Source: Pseudomonadota bacterium (lineage in GTDB: Bacteria > Pseudomonadota > Gammaproteobacteria > DASZBR01). From it: a stretch of DNA of 45,860 bases. The translations under genes were made by a program, and so were the position numbers. Of this stretch, positions 7,532 to 16,817 are shown piece by piece; position 1 is the first letter of the stretch, and the number at the start of each line of letters is the position of its first letter. The stretch covers positions 1 through 45,860 of the forward strand of contig JAJYDF010000030.1 of assembly GCA_021777765.1 (NCBI GenBank). Reading direction: 5' to 3'. The notes under the pieces were generated by a model, which saw nothing but the letters and a program-made list of their open reading frames with translations, was not told the DNA's origin and did not search any database.

Positions 7532-8485
7532 ATGGCCAAAAATTTCTCTGTATTTCAATGGTTATACCAGTTTGCTACCTCTATGAAAAATAAAAAAATA
7601 TACAACAAAAAAATATTTATTTGGAACGATAATTTTTCAATGGTTAATACTTTATTCGAAGCCTTAATAGATAAAAACCAATTAAAAATGCTTAAAACAA
7701 ATCCACCCGTCAATTTTCCTGCAGAAAATTTGACTTGGTTAGGAGAATTTACAAAATTAGGCTCTAATCATAAAGAGATAACAGATAATTTAATACAAAA
7801 TTTTTCTCGTGCTTTCACCCATATACGTTTATATCATGCATGCTGCCCTATGAGTTTGCAAAGTTATTATAAAAAAGGATTTATACAACTTGATCCAGAA
7901 GATGTAGAAAAAAATTTTAAAGAAGTTTTTTCTCCTCACGCCAGCCAAGAAAACATACGAAATGCTATTCAAGAAGGTCAAAATTTTATCGCTGAAATGA
8001 CTAATCTAAGACACCTAGAAGCAAGAAAAAAAATCCATTTCCCTATCGATAAAAATTTTATCGATAAAGAATGCGGTGTATTCATGCTTGGTGGAGAATA
8101 CTTAGTTTTTTTAGTCAATAGTCTTACTGGCATCGATACATTTAATAAACAAAAGATACTTTTACAGGGTAGAATTCCAACAGTATTCATTGTCGATATG
8201 CCTATAAAAATGATTGATGAAAACCATCTGTCTTGGATTGCACGCAATATTGCTAGTAAATGGGTTTGCATCTACTTAAAAAAAGAAGAACATAATGATT
8301 TACACGGATCAATTAGTTTTTCACAAGTAGAGCCTCAATATATTCATGAACATTATCATTTGAAAAAAATTGTCACTCGTAATCTTGATACTGAATTACC
8401 GATGACATTAGATCTTTATTGTGATAAGTGTTGTGCAAACAAGATGATTTCTATAGTACAAAACATATCAGGTAGTTTCATATGA
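7532..8485 (+). CDS. Uncharacterised 317-aa protein
   Basis: A soluble, lysine-rich protein with no domain that I can name with confidence. The most conserved-looking core is HIRLYHACCPMSLQSYYKKG (residues 96-115), then CGVFMLGGEYLVFLVNSLTG (about 180-200) and GRIPTVFIVDMPIKMI (about 212-228). Hypothetical proteins with a similar H-A-C-x-P...Y-Y-x-x-G followed by E-Y-L pattern occur in accessory regions. The spacing of H, Y and E is loosely like ADP-ribosyltransferase folds, but that is speculation. It starts 24 bp after the end of the broken AbiEii frame, with GGGAAG upstream. The cysteine cluster near the C-terminus (YCDKCCANK) could bind metal. Confidence 0.6.
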   Translation: MAKNFSVFQWLYQFATSMKNKKIYNKKIFIWNDNFSMVNTLFEALIDKNQLKMLKTNPPVNFPAENLTWLGEFTKLGSNHKEITDNLIQNFSRAFTHIRLYHACCPMSLQSYYKKGFIQLDPEDVEKNFKEVFSPHASQENIRNAIQEGQNFIAEMTNLRHLEARKKIHFPIDKNFIDKECGVFMLGGEYLVFLVNSLTGIDTFNKQKILLQGRIPTVFIVDMPIKMIDENHLSWIARNIASKWVCIYLKKEEHNDLHGSISFSQVEPQYIHEHYHLKKIVTRNLDTELPMTLDLYCDKCCANKMISIVQNISGSFI

Positions 8486-8710
8486 AATAAAAGAAATGAT
8501 ACTAAACATAATAATAGATGCAAGTCATAACCCACCATCTGCATCCACACTATCCTCTTAACAAATTACTCGGCCTACACGCTTAATATTTCATACTTTT
8601 TAGGATATCGGTAATTTATTCCTACTAGCTTTCACTCACCCGACGATTTTGTTACGGATACAATGCTTTTATGAGAAATGTAGATGAGCAGAAATCTTTG
8701 AGCTGTTATT

Positions 8711-9373
8711 TTATATTAATTGAAGAACCCATGAATAAATATCATGAAAATATAATACTGGAACAAGGACAAAAATCCATGGAAATAAATATTCAGACCA
8801 ATATGCGCTACGAAAAATTATGGTCAACCAAATTAAAATAATTCTGATTACAAATTGTGCCTTATTTTTTGCTTGATAATAGAGAAAATTATTCTCTTCA
8901 TAACTAATTTTGATATTCTCAATAGGAGGATGTGGAATTAACATAATATTTTTATTACAAATTATATTAATATACGTAAATTTGCCAGGTATAATTCCAT
9001 TTTGAGCTATGATCGTACATAATTCGTCAAACCTATTATTTGATGGTTGTATTTTATTTATATTTTTGATTAAGTGATAAAATTCTAATTGTGTATTTCT
9101 GATAAAATTTAATCTTATGAAATATTGATAATATCTCCATAAGAAAAATGACCACAAAACCCATAATGCAAATTCAATCTTGAATTGTGCATCAGGTATG
9201 CTAAACCCTATCCCTTCTATATTTGTCAAATTTTCAATATGTGCCCCAGAAAACTTAAGAAACAAGAGAATCGCAGAAACAAATATGAAATTACGTCTTT
9301 CTAAGCGAATTAATACATCATCATCTAATCCAATCCCTAACCGCTGACTATTCAAGTTAACCTCCCATATCAC
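8711..9373 (-). CDS. Uncharacterised membrane protein
   Basis: A 220-aa protein with probable membrane segments at about 28-43, 68-85, 172-188 and 194-215, and a soluble middle domain (about 95-165). The pattern RRNFIFVSAILLF followed by FALWVLWSFFLWRYYQYF recurs, in my recollection, in hypothetical membrane proteins of mobile elements. Function is unknown. It is convergent with the 317-aa gene, and 225 bp separate them. It could be a membrane effector of a defence module or simply cargo; nothing in the sequence decides. Confidence 0.55.
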   Translation of the reverse strand: MIWEVNLNSQRLGIGLDDDVLIRLERRNFIFVSAILLFLKFSGAHIENLTNIEGIGFSIPDAQFKIEFALWVLWSFFLWRYYQYFIRLNFIRNTQLEFYHLIKNINKIQPSNNRFDELCTIIAQNGIIPGKFTYINIICNKNIMLIPHPPIENIKISYEENNFLYYQAKNKAQFVIRIILIWLTIIFRSAYWSEYLFPWIFVLVPVLYFHDIYSWVLQLI

Positions 9374-9646
9374 CCTTCAATATGTAATCTATTATCAATT
9401 AAATGAAATTTTAATATATTAATTAAAACTAATACCCAAAATATTACACATCTTCATCCAAGGCAAATTGTAATCCATAAATAAATTATCATAACATATT
9501 GTTCATCTTAATATTTATAATTAAGTCAATAATATTGGATTAACATATTTTTTAAAATTCTCTACATTTTAGACATATCTCGATAATTTGCATTATCTCA
9601 TTTCATGAATTAATGAAATTTTAATATATTTTTATGGCGAACTATA

Positions 9647-10597
9647 TCAGTTCATACGATATCTTTCGCTTCCGACATATGCTCCCGAAATTGATTCACG
9701 AGAATGCCCAGCCACTTCTGCAATTTCTTGACGTGCAATATTATTTAGACCTGGATCAACGTGACAAACAACACCGCCTTTAATCGAACTACTCTGCTCT
9801 GTTATATCATGGTAAATCTCATTTAGTCGCTCATGACGCAATCCATGACTGGTAATTCCATCTTTTCGACTTATTCCAACTTGATGGCATACATAATAAT
9901 AATGATTTTTCCATTGTATATAATTGTAATTTCTTGGTGTCATAGAATTACTTGGATTTTCAATTAATAATTTTGCTCGCATTAAAACATCTCGTTGATA
10001 ATCGGTATTAATGGGCATCACACGATCACGCCCGCCTTTTGTTCCCCAATTAACTGCTAAATAATGACCTTTATCTGCCATATGCACTTTTAATAACGCA
10101 GCTTCTTTCATTCGCAATCCAAATGATCGCTGTAATTCAAGTTGAATAGCAACATATTCATCAAGCTTATTAATTGATTCTAATTTTTCAGCCAACGATT
10201 TTTGTTGACCACTCCATGTTTTATCTGTTTGAGTTACCAAATGACGCTCAACGCATTTTGGATTTTTAACATAATTTTCAGATCCGCGAATCATACCTGG
10301 TTTGCCGATCCACTCTGCGAATATTCGAAATATACTGATGCGATTTTGAATTGTAGATGCTGATAATCCTTTCGCTTCCCATGCATGTCCTAAAGCAGTC
10401 ATATGTCGTTCTTTAAAGCCACGAACATCAGGCAATTTAAAGCCTAAAGAACGTAGTTCTTTAAATCCTAAATCTAATATTTCACGCCTAGCTTCTTGTG
10501 TGGCAAAACTCACAGCTTTTCCACCTTGTGCAGCTGCTTTATTATGTGATTTTAAAACAGCATTAAGTGTTGCTTTCCAATTATTATATTTTTTCAT
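9647..10597 (-). CDS. Tyrosine recombinase, Integrase_1 type
   Basis: A 316-aa site-specific recombinase of the subgroup with an N-terminal core-binding domain (about 1-115, LSASTIQNRISIFRIFAEWIGK) and a catalytic domain resembling Integrase_1. Visible catalytic positions are Arg in SFGLRMKEA, Lys in the NWGTKGGRDRV beta-hairpin, H-x-x-R in SHGLRHER, His in VAGHSRES, and the terminal Tyr in GAYVG. It has no arm-binding domain of the P4 type. It is the second recombinase in the island, at an internal position. It might resolve the element, drive a nested integration, or be left over from another element. A 19-bp direct repeat lies just past its 3' end (9402-9420 and 9612-9630). Confidence 0.8.
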   Translation of the reverse strand: MKKYNNWKATLNAVLKSHNKAAAQGGKAVSFATQEARREILDLGFKELRSLGFKLPDVRGFKERHMTALGHAWEAKGLSASTIQNRISIFRIFAEWIGKPGMIRGSENYVKNPKCVERHLVTQTDKTWSGQQKSLAEKLESINKLDEYVAIQLELQRSFGLRMKEAALLKVHMADKGHYLAVNWGTKGGRDRVMPINTDYQRDVLMRAKLLIENPSNSMTPRNYNYIQWKNHYYYVCHQVGISRKDGITSHGLRHERLNEIYHDITEQSSSIKGGVVCHVDPGLNNIARQEIAEVAGHSRESISGAYVGSERYRMN

Positions 10598-10689
10598 AGT
10601 TCACCATTTATTTTTTTATTGCTCGTTTTGGCGATGTGTGCCTGGCTTTACTTGAATGTTATACAGACACTTATGTACAACGTTTCCGT

Positions 10690-11110
10690 CATAGCATAAG
10701 TCCTACTAATTAATTAGGTAGTGTTTTTACACTAGCCGATACAAAACTTCTTAAATGAAGTAAAACTTAAATCATGAATTGAGCTTTCCACTGCCAACGT
10801 GGAATATTCATGCCGTATATTTCTGAAATGAAATGTTTTGAAAAAAACACCTTCATACTCAGATGAACATGAGTTGTTCTTGTGCATACGGATGCAACTT
10901 TCATTCATGGGAAGGTGAATGAAAACCTAAACCTTTCGGTTTGTTATTGTTGAAATTATTAAATTCAAAAATTGAATTAATAATCATATTGCTTGAATGA
11001 AAACACTTGCGGATATCTCCAAGCATTCAGTGAACTTCTTTTGAAGTCGATTAGGGATCTCATCACTGTAGGCTAATCTTTATCTGTCATTTAAGGTCGG
11101 ACAGAAAAAC
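10690..11110. other. Hairpin-rich non-coding region
   Basis: No plausible gene lies between the recombinase start (10597) and the small peptide gene. The stretch holds several clear inverted repeats. CTAATTAATTAG is at about 10705-10716. A 6-bp stem with a TTTT loop (TAGTGT/ACACTA) is at 10719-10734. A TGCAT-ACGG-ATGCA hairpin lies within GTTG...CAAC near 10874-10897. A perfect 9-bp stem (TTTCATTCA/TGAATGAAA, 8-nt loop) is at 10899-10924, followed by an AAACC-TTTC-GGTTT hairpin near 10928-10941. Such density suggests a structured RNA, a replication or transfer origin, or a recombinase substrate. Confidence 0.4.
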
Positions 11111-11258
11111 GACGCATGTGATTTACATTATAAGAATATTTAAAAAAAATCAATGATGATTTTATTTATTGCAATTTCAACTTTTTGTTCAGGGTATTGT
11201 TCACAGTTGAATTTTCTTGTCAAATACCGATAATACTGAGATATATAATATTTAAATC

Positions 11259-11300
11259 GCACTCTCTGTTGATTTCGCTTCGCTCATCTACAGAGAGTGC
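11259..11300 (-). terminator. Probable terminator after the 42-aa peptide gene
   Basis: A perfect 11-bp inverted repeat (GCACTCTCTGT / ACAGAGAGTGC) with a 20-nt loop starts 8 bp after the stop codon of the small gene. On the minus strand it is followed by an AT-rich stretch (GATTTAAATATTATAT) but not a pure T tract. Confidence 0.55.
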
Positions 11301-11308
11301 ATCTCAAT

Positions 11309-11437
11309 TTAACACACGTAAAAATGAAGATGGCTTAGAGCTAAATACAAAACCATACCTAGAATAAAAGGTCCTAATACAGAAATAGTCTCATGCAGTT
11401 TCTTTTGCATATATAATTTGGTATCTAAATCAATCAT
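11309..11437 (-). CDS. Small hydrophobic peptide, 42 aa
   Basis: A short gene with strong signals: TAGGAGATATATC directly before the ATG, 42 codons, a TAA stop, then a strong hairpin at 11259-11300. The peptide has a polar, lysine-containing N-terminus (MIDLDTKLYMQKKLHE), one hydrophobic segment at about 18-35 (ISVLGPFILGMVLYLALS) and a His/Cys-containing tail. Size, single membrane span and an isolated position resemble type I toxin peptides or small membrane regulators of phages, but no family is recognised. It lies downstream of the DUF3631 gene on the same strand, with a gap of about 360 bp, so it probably has its own promoter. TTGAAA followed by TATCAC about 60 nt upstream is a weak candidate. 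Confidence 0.55.
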   Translation of the reverse strand: MIDLDTKLYMQKKLHETISVLGPFILGMVLYLALSHLHFYVC

Positions 11438-11795
11438 GATATATCTCCTATAATGCGTTGATTAAAGTGATAGTCTATTCACATTTAATTTCAAGGTCTA
11501 TTCGTCTTCTATAATGTCATATAATCAATACTTTAGAACTATCCATCCAAAATATAACCATCTCAAAAGTTTATCTTATTGCCGAAATTTCTAGTAAAAC
11601 TAGATTCCAGGGAAATTTATTAAACTATTGGTATATTAATAGACACTCTTTCTTGTAAACATAAATAAATTAGTTGGTATCACTTGATGTATTAGCATTT
11701 ATTTTAAATAACAATTCTTGTCTTTTATCCGTAACAACGTCACAAACCAACATAATAAGATATTCGCATGTTACCTCAGCATTACATGTTACTGT
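11438..11795. other. Intergenic region without a recognised gene
   Basis: About 360 bp of AT-rich sequence between the DUF3631 gene and the 42-aa peptide gene. I see no supported reading frame. The part next to 11437 should hold the promoter of the small gene. Confidence 0.4.
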
Positions 11796-13226
11796 TTAAT
11801 CAGTAACAAATAATATATCCGACACATTTATATCTTCATGAAAACCCGCTTGTGACGTTGTTACGTTTAATTTGTCAGACTCGACAGAAAGATAACGTGT
11901 AAATACATCTGTAAATTGATTTTTCATATAACCCTTCGCAGTTGTTAAACTAATGCGGATAGTATTACTAATAATTCCAAATTCTCTAAGCCTGCTCGCA
12001 ACTTGTCTTGGTTTAATATGAGAACCATAATTAAATGTTGCCCAAGGTTTTTCATCATCTATACAAAGTGAAGTAATCAATTCTGCGGAAAAAATTCGAT
12101 CAATTTGTTTAGTCTCAAAAATCTCACGAATATCACTCAGTAATTCTATACTGACACTTCTTGCTTGCGTTGCTTCACCAGATAACTTTAATGCTGCTTG
12201 TCTTGCTAATTTTGGCCATTCGCCACCTGCCACATCTGCAATAGCAAGCAATGGCTCCCAATTATCTTGTGCGCGATCATTTAATTCATCAGGTAATTTT
12301 GGCTGAGCATATTGCACATGTTTTGAATAATCATTTGCAAATCGAGCAAGTTTAGCAGTAAGCATTTTAAACAATGTTGGTTCAGCGTGACGCAAGCGAT
12401 CTACTTTTTCATTCGGTGTTTTGCGACGTAACTGAAGATTAATTGATCTATCCATTAATGTATCTGCTAATTTTCCTATACCAGCTAAAGCTTTTGCTCC
12501 CCATACAACAAATGATTTTGGTGTGTGATCGTCACCAACTAATCGAACTGTATATGCTGATTCGCGTGTGTGACCACAATTTAATAAGCCGCGTAATTCT
12601 TCATTTTCACGTATAAATGTGTCTGCTTCATCTATTAATAATGTGGGCTTCCATAAATCAATTGAACGATATAATGCTGCTGGTGTGATATTCGATGCTG
12701 CTAATGGTCGATTGACTAAACGTCCTAACAAGAAAAGTAATTGACTTTTACCACAACGTTTTTCTGGCGCGGTAATTACAGCTAATGGTGCAATTTGTAC
12801 GACATCAATAAACCATGTCATTGCAACCCATAGCGTTGCAGCGAGAGCTGCTTCATTATTGCATACAATAAATCGCAATATTGTGCTTTTAATATCATCA
12901 AGTAATTCAGCAGGATTAATTGGTTCATGCCATAGTTCGATATTAGCAAAAGGTGTTTTATCATCATTTTGTACGTCTGTTTTGGCAGCTTTTACTAATT
13001 GATCCAATGTTGCTGGACGAATACGTAATTCTTTTGCTTCAGCAATTCTAATTCGATCATATTCTTGTGGAGTCAATTTTGATAATTCTTTAATTTTATC
13101 TTTATCAGAAGAAAAAGATTTTAGATTAATTATATTTGTTTGTTCGTCATTAGATTGTTGTTCTTCATTGTTAATGGGTGTTGATAGTGGTGCATTTGAA
13201 TTATTGTTATTATTATTTAATAGCAT
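11796..13226 (-). CDS. DUF3631 domain protein (helicase/primase-like ATPase)
   Basis: A 476-aa protein with a P-loop ATPase core. The Walker A-like motif is in TAPEKRCGKSQLLFLLGRLV and the Walker B-like motif in PTLLIDEADTF. Then come RGLLNCGHTRESAYTVRLVG, KSFVVWGAKALAGIGKLADTLMDRSI and NWEPLLAIADVAGGEWP, all characteristic of DUF3631, a family found with P4-like primases and plasmid or phage replication genes. Residues 1-30 are an Asn-rich low-complexity leader. I prefer the Met at 13226 (AAGGAG 7 nt upstream) over those at 13247/13244, which would overlap the AlpA gene. It probably drives replication or maintenance of the excised island. It forms an operon with the AlpA gene 10 bp upstream. 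Confidence 0.85.
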   Translation of the reverse strand: MLLNNNNNNSNAPLSTPINNEEQQSNDEQTNIINLKSFSSDKDKIKELSKLTPQEYDRIRIAEAKELRIRPATLDQLVKAAKTDVQNDDKTPFANIELWHEPINPAELLDDIKSTILRFIVCNNEAALAATLWVAMTWFIDVVQIAPLAVITAPEKRCGKSQLLFLLGRLVNRPLAASNITPAALYRSIDLWKPTLLIDEADTFIRENEELRGLLNCGHTRESAYTVRLVGDDHTPKSFVVWGAKALAGIGKLADTLMDRSINLQLRRKTPNEKVDRLRHAEPTLFKMLTAKLARFANDYSKHVQYAQPKLPDELNDRAQDNWEPLLAIADVAGGEWPKLARQAALKLSGEATQARSVSIELLSDIREIFETKQIDRIFSAELITSLCIDDEKPWATFNYGSHIKPRQVASRLREFGIISNTIRISLTTAKGYMKNQFTDVFTRYLSVESDKLNVTTSQAGFHEDINVSDILFVTD

Positions 13227-13236
13227 ATTGTACTCC

Positions 13237-13452
13237 TTATTCATCACAACGACTTGATTCTATTCTTGAGATCAACCAAGCATCAATTTCAGATTCGATC
13301 CAACCAACTGCTCGACCTCCGCCTAAATCAATTGGGCGAGGAAATTTACCTTTTGCAATTCGTGCATATATGGTGGAACGGGACAATCCTGTTTTGGCTT
13401 GGACTTGTTTGCGGCGTAGTATACTTAGTACGTTTTGGATTTGTTGGGTCAT
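13237..13452 (-). CDS. AlpA family regulator / excisionase
   Basis: A 71-aa MerR/AlpA-type DNA-binding protein. The helix-turn-helix is VQAKTGLSRSTIYARIAKGKFPRPIDLGGG and the wing is RAVGWIESEIDAWLISRI, the standard AlpA signature. AGGAG lies 6 nt upstream of the ATG. It is the first gene of the operon with the DUF3631 protein. Family members activate integrase transcription or act as recombination directionality factors, so it is the likely switch for excision of this island. Assignment is firm; its target is inferred. Confidence 0.9.
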   Translation of the reverse strand: MTQQIQNVLSILRRKQVQAKTGLSRSTIYARIAKGKFPRPIDLGGGRAVGWIESEIDAWLISRIESSRCDE

Positions 13453-13665
13453 AATTTGCTCCTATTGGAATTTGTTATGGTGCAAATTTATGGACTTATT
13501 AAAATAATTACGAGGGATTATAAGTATCATTAAACTTTCCGGAATAGTTAGACCACATCTTCATTCCGAAATACTTCATCATATTAAAACTATTTGTTCA
13601 AAATCCATCTGTTTCAAGTTATAGATTGTAATCTATAGCTTATGTTACAAGTAATATTTAGTTAA

Positions 13666-16572
13666 TTACTTAATAAAATATTGCTTATCTTTAAATCTTT
13701 TGAGATTTAACTTGAATAATCTTTCCAAGATGTCTTCATCTGATAAATCTGTTTCCCAACCATAGGCATTCGCTACCGCATCATCAAGTTTCTTATGTGC
13801 ATTAATCAACCATTGAGGTTTATTGTTATAAAGATTTGTTAATGTTCGATTCTTTAATAATTTATCAGCTTTTTCATTTATAGGTATAATTCGATCAGGA
13901 TATCCATTTACCACCTCTGAAATTTTTTTCACTAAATTTTGTGGATTTAACCATTGTTCTCGTAATTCATTTAATTCACGAGCTGCTTTTGCAATGGCTA
14001 TTGATCTTAGATCATTTTCATACTTTTTTGCTGGAACATTTGGAGAAAGCCCTTCGGGGAAAGGAAATGTTTCAAACGTTGTAGATGGTGTATATCTAGG
14101 GGTAGGCCCCAAGCTGGTTCCTAATTTTAAAGACCATAATTCATGAAATTTTGATTGTAATATCCCAAAAGTAATATCATCTTCACGTGCAATTATAACT
14201 AATGATGAATCAGGTATTATTTGACTATACAACCAAATAAAAACTCGATATTTTGCAACTCTAGTAGTGACAAGATACCTAGACAAAGGCCTAACTTTTT
14301 CTCTTAATAGTGGTCTAGGCCACTCATATATCCACCAATGTTTACTAGAATTTATTCTACGAGGAGTACTAGCCAATTTTTGTCTTGATGGTTTTATATT
14401 CTTTAAAGCATATTGAAAAGGTAATTCATATAAAGAAGCCAGTTGTTCATCCATAGATACACCAAAATCAATAATCCATTTATCTCTTGGTCGACGCATA
14501 AAATCATAACCATCATACCAGATTTTAAGGACATCTCTATTATGACTACCATTTGGATTATTAGGTTGTAATAACCATTTTCTTGCCACATCACCGCTAA
14601 TATCAAATGCACCTGTTTTAATCATGCCTTGATAACATATATTTTTGTTTTCAAATAAAATTCTTACATTTGTAATATCTATGTTTACATTTTTGTGTGT
14701 GCTCAAATCTGAATTAATATAATTAACGTTTTTATTATCTAATAAAATATTATGAATAAATTTATCATCCATCTTTGAAATATTAATTATCGATACCCTT
14801 ACAGAAGCCCCTTCTAGAATCCAATCTAAATCTGACCAAGCATTATATATTTTTAAATCTTTACAAATTCTATCTAAAACAGTTCTATTACTGCCTCCAC
14901 GAATAGAATTAGTAGAAACAAAACCAATTCTTTTAGCTTTCTCATTTAATATTTGTTCTCTTGCTTTTTCAAACCAATATGTTACCAAATCAGTTCTTCC
15001 AGGCAATCTGCCTTTAAACAATTGGCGTAATTTATTAATATAATTTTGACCCAATGTCGAAAACATTTTTTTATCGCCTAAGTAGGGTGGATTACCTATA
15101 ATTACATCAGCAATAGGCCAAGAGGCTTCCGAACCATCGTCATTAACCAATGCATCACGTGTCTCAATATTTTCTAGTTTTTTGATTATTGGATTTTTAT
15201 CTATTCGCAGACCATGTTTGACATTCCATTGTAATTCACAAATCCAAATTGATACATTTGCAATCTCCGTTGCGTATCCATTTATATCAATACCTATAAC
15301 ATTCTGTGGTCCAACTTTTCTTTGTTGTGTTGGAATACCATATTTTTCAGCTTCTAAAATTACTTCATGCTCAAAATCCTTTAAGCTTTTTAAAGCAACA
15401 TTTAAAAAATTGCCACTCCCACAAGCAGGATCTAATATTTTAAAATTTTGAATCTTAAACAGGTATTCTTTATAAATTGCGTAAGCTTGTTTATGAAAAT
15501 TTTCTTTAAATTCTATATTTGTATTTAAATAATTCAGCTGTTTTTTAATTTCGTTCCATTCTGTTTTTAAAGGCTCAATGATAACTGGATATATAATCCT
15601 ATTAATAGAAGTCTCATCAGTATATCGAGCACCTAATTGAGCTATTGTTCTCGAGTCTAAACTTCTTTCAAACAAATTACCAAAAATTGCTGGTTCGATA
15701 TCATGCCATTTTCTATCACATGCATCTAATATTATTTTTATCTCATTTTTATATAGCGGAATAACATCATCATTTTCTTCAAATACCCCACCATTAAACC
15801 AATCTATTTTATTGTTACCAAAAAAGTTTTTTCCCCGATATCTACCTTTTTCCCTCATAGATTTAAATAAATTCTTCAATGGTATTACGCCATTTATTGG
15901 ATCTTCCAACCAAATTTTTACAAGATCAAAAAACAAGTTGGGAGGCAATAATCCAATATGTTCATCTTCAGCAAACATACAAAATATTAATTTATTTAAA
16001 AATCTTGCTATTCTATAACTATTGTACCCTCTATTCTTGATATTTTTTGCCAAGTTTGAAAATTTATTAGCAATTTCTTCTGTAATTTCCTCTCTTGTCT
16101 GATCAGGTTTTAGTTTATCAGGACTTTTGAAAACATATTGTAGTTTTTTTCTATATTCATATTTAAGTATATCATTCAGCTGAATTTTGATAAAATCTGT
16201 GACAGTATTTGTCCAATTTGTATAAATATCAATTTCTCTCATATCTGAAACAATTAATAATGGTGGATTTTCCAATGCGGGTGCATATTGTTGTAATTGT
16301 GCATAAGCTTCTTGTAAATTCTTGTGATGAGATTTGTATTCCCATGCAAAGTATTTCCTTTTCCAAACATCAGCCCATCCATGCTTCCCAGATGTTGTAT
16401 GAATTCCTTTCTCAAAGGTATAATTTGAACCATCAGGATCATCGTCTGCAGGTGTTTTTTCGTGAAGAAGATTACACAAATCAATGAAATGTTCATGTGA
16501 TGCAGATTTTTCAGATAATTTGGAATGAGACCATTTTTCAACAAAATACTCTGGTGTCATAATTTTGCCCAT
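13666..16572 (-). CDS. MmeI-like restriction-modification enzyme (type IIL/IIG)
   Basis: A 968-aa single-chain enzyme combining DNA cleavage and adenine methylation. The N-terminal nuclease-like motif is GWADVWKRKYFAWEYK (D68...E78-x-K80), as in PD-(D/E)XK domains of MmeI. A helical spacer follows (about 150-350). The methyltransferase has motif I ILDPACGSGNFL (about 377-388) and the catalytic NPPY (IIGNPPYLGDK, about 489-499). The C-terminal part (about 620-870) would be the target recognition domain, including a TPRYTPSTTFETFPFP segment typical of the family. AAGGAGG lies 8 nt before the start. Its length is close to MmeI. It protects host DNA by methylation and cuts unmodified invading DNA. 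No separate specificity subunit is needed or seen. It appears intact. Confidence 0.88.
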   Translation of the reverse strand: MGKIMTPEYFVEKWSHSKLSEKSASHEHFIDLCNLLHEKTPADDDPDGSNYTFEKGIHTTSGKHGWADVWKRKYFAWEYKSHHKNLQEAYAQLQQYAPALENPPLLIVSDMREIDIYTNWTNTVTDFIKIQLNDILKYEYRKKLQYVFKSPDKLKPDQTREEITEEIANKFSNLAKNIKNRGYNSYRIARFLNKLIFCMFAEDEHIGLLPPNLFFDLVKIWLEDPINGVIPLKNLFKSMREKGRYRGKNFFGNNKIDWFNGGVFEENDDVIPLYKNEIKIILDACDRKWHDIEPAIFGNLFERSLDSRTIAQLGARYTDETSINRIIYPVIIEPLKTEWNEIKKQLNYLNTNIEFKENFHKQAYAIYKEYLFKIQNFKILDPACGSGNFLNVALKSLKDFEHEVILEAEKYGIPTQQRKVGPQNVIGIDINGYATEIANVSIWICELQWNVKHGLRIDKNPIIKKLENIETRDALVNDDGSEASWPIADVIIGNPPYLGDKKMFSTLGQNYINKLRQLFKGRLPGRTDLVTYWFEKAREQILNEKAKRIGFVSTNSIRGGSNRTVLDRICKDLKIYNAWSDLDWILEGASVRVSIINISKMDDKFIHNILLDNKNVNYINSDLSTHKNVNIDITNVRILFENKNICYQGMIKTGAFDISGDVARKWLLQPNNPNGSHNRDVLKIWYDGYDFMRRPRDKWIIDFGVSMDEQLASLYELPFQYALKNIKPSRQKLASTPRRINSSKHWWIYEWPRPLLREKVRPLSRYLVTTRVAKYRVFIWLYSQIIPDSSLVIIAREDDITFGILQSKFHELWSLKLGTSLGPTPRYTPSTTFETFPFPEGLSPNVPAKKYENDLRSIAIAKAARELNELREQWLNPQNLVKKISEVVNGYPDRIIPINEKADKLLKNRTLTNLYNNKPQWLINAHKKLDDAVANAYGWETDLSDEDILERLFKLNLKRFKDKQYFIK

Positions 16573-16817
16573 ATATTAATCCTCCTTATAGGCAATTATT
16601 AGACTTTGCATTAAGTATAGACGAGATTATTAAAATAGAAGGCTTTAATTTACTAATACATATCTTCTTAATTAGAACTAATTAAAATGTTATTAAATTA
16701 GATGTATGCTCCATGAATGCAGTTTAGATTAAAACATTTTTAAAAATAATTTATGCTTTAAATTATATTGAATTTTTTATTATTACCTAATATATATCAA
16801 ATTTATTCAATTTTTTA

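Noticed and set aside
7304..7558. An 84-codon minus-strand frame
   Set aside because: Antisense to the AbiEii relic, whose plus-strand frame matches a known family.
11185..11367. A 60-codon plus-strand frame
   Set aside because: It runs antisense across the terminator hairpin and the better supported 42-codon minus-strand gene and lacks a Shine-Dalgarno sequence.
13666..16572. BREX PglX or type I HsdM methyltransferase
   Set aside because: The N-terminal D...E-x-K nuclease motif, the single-chain layout and the absence of brxA/B/C/L/Z or hsdR/hsdS genes favour an MmeI-like enzyme.
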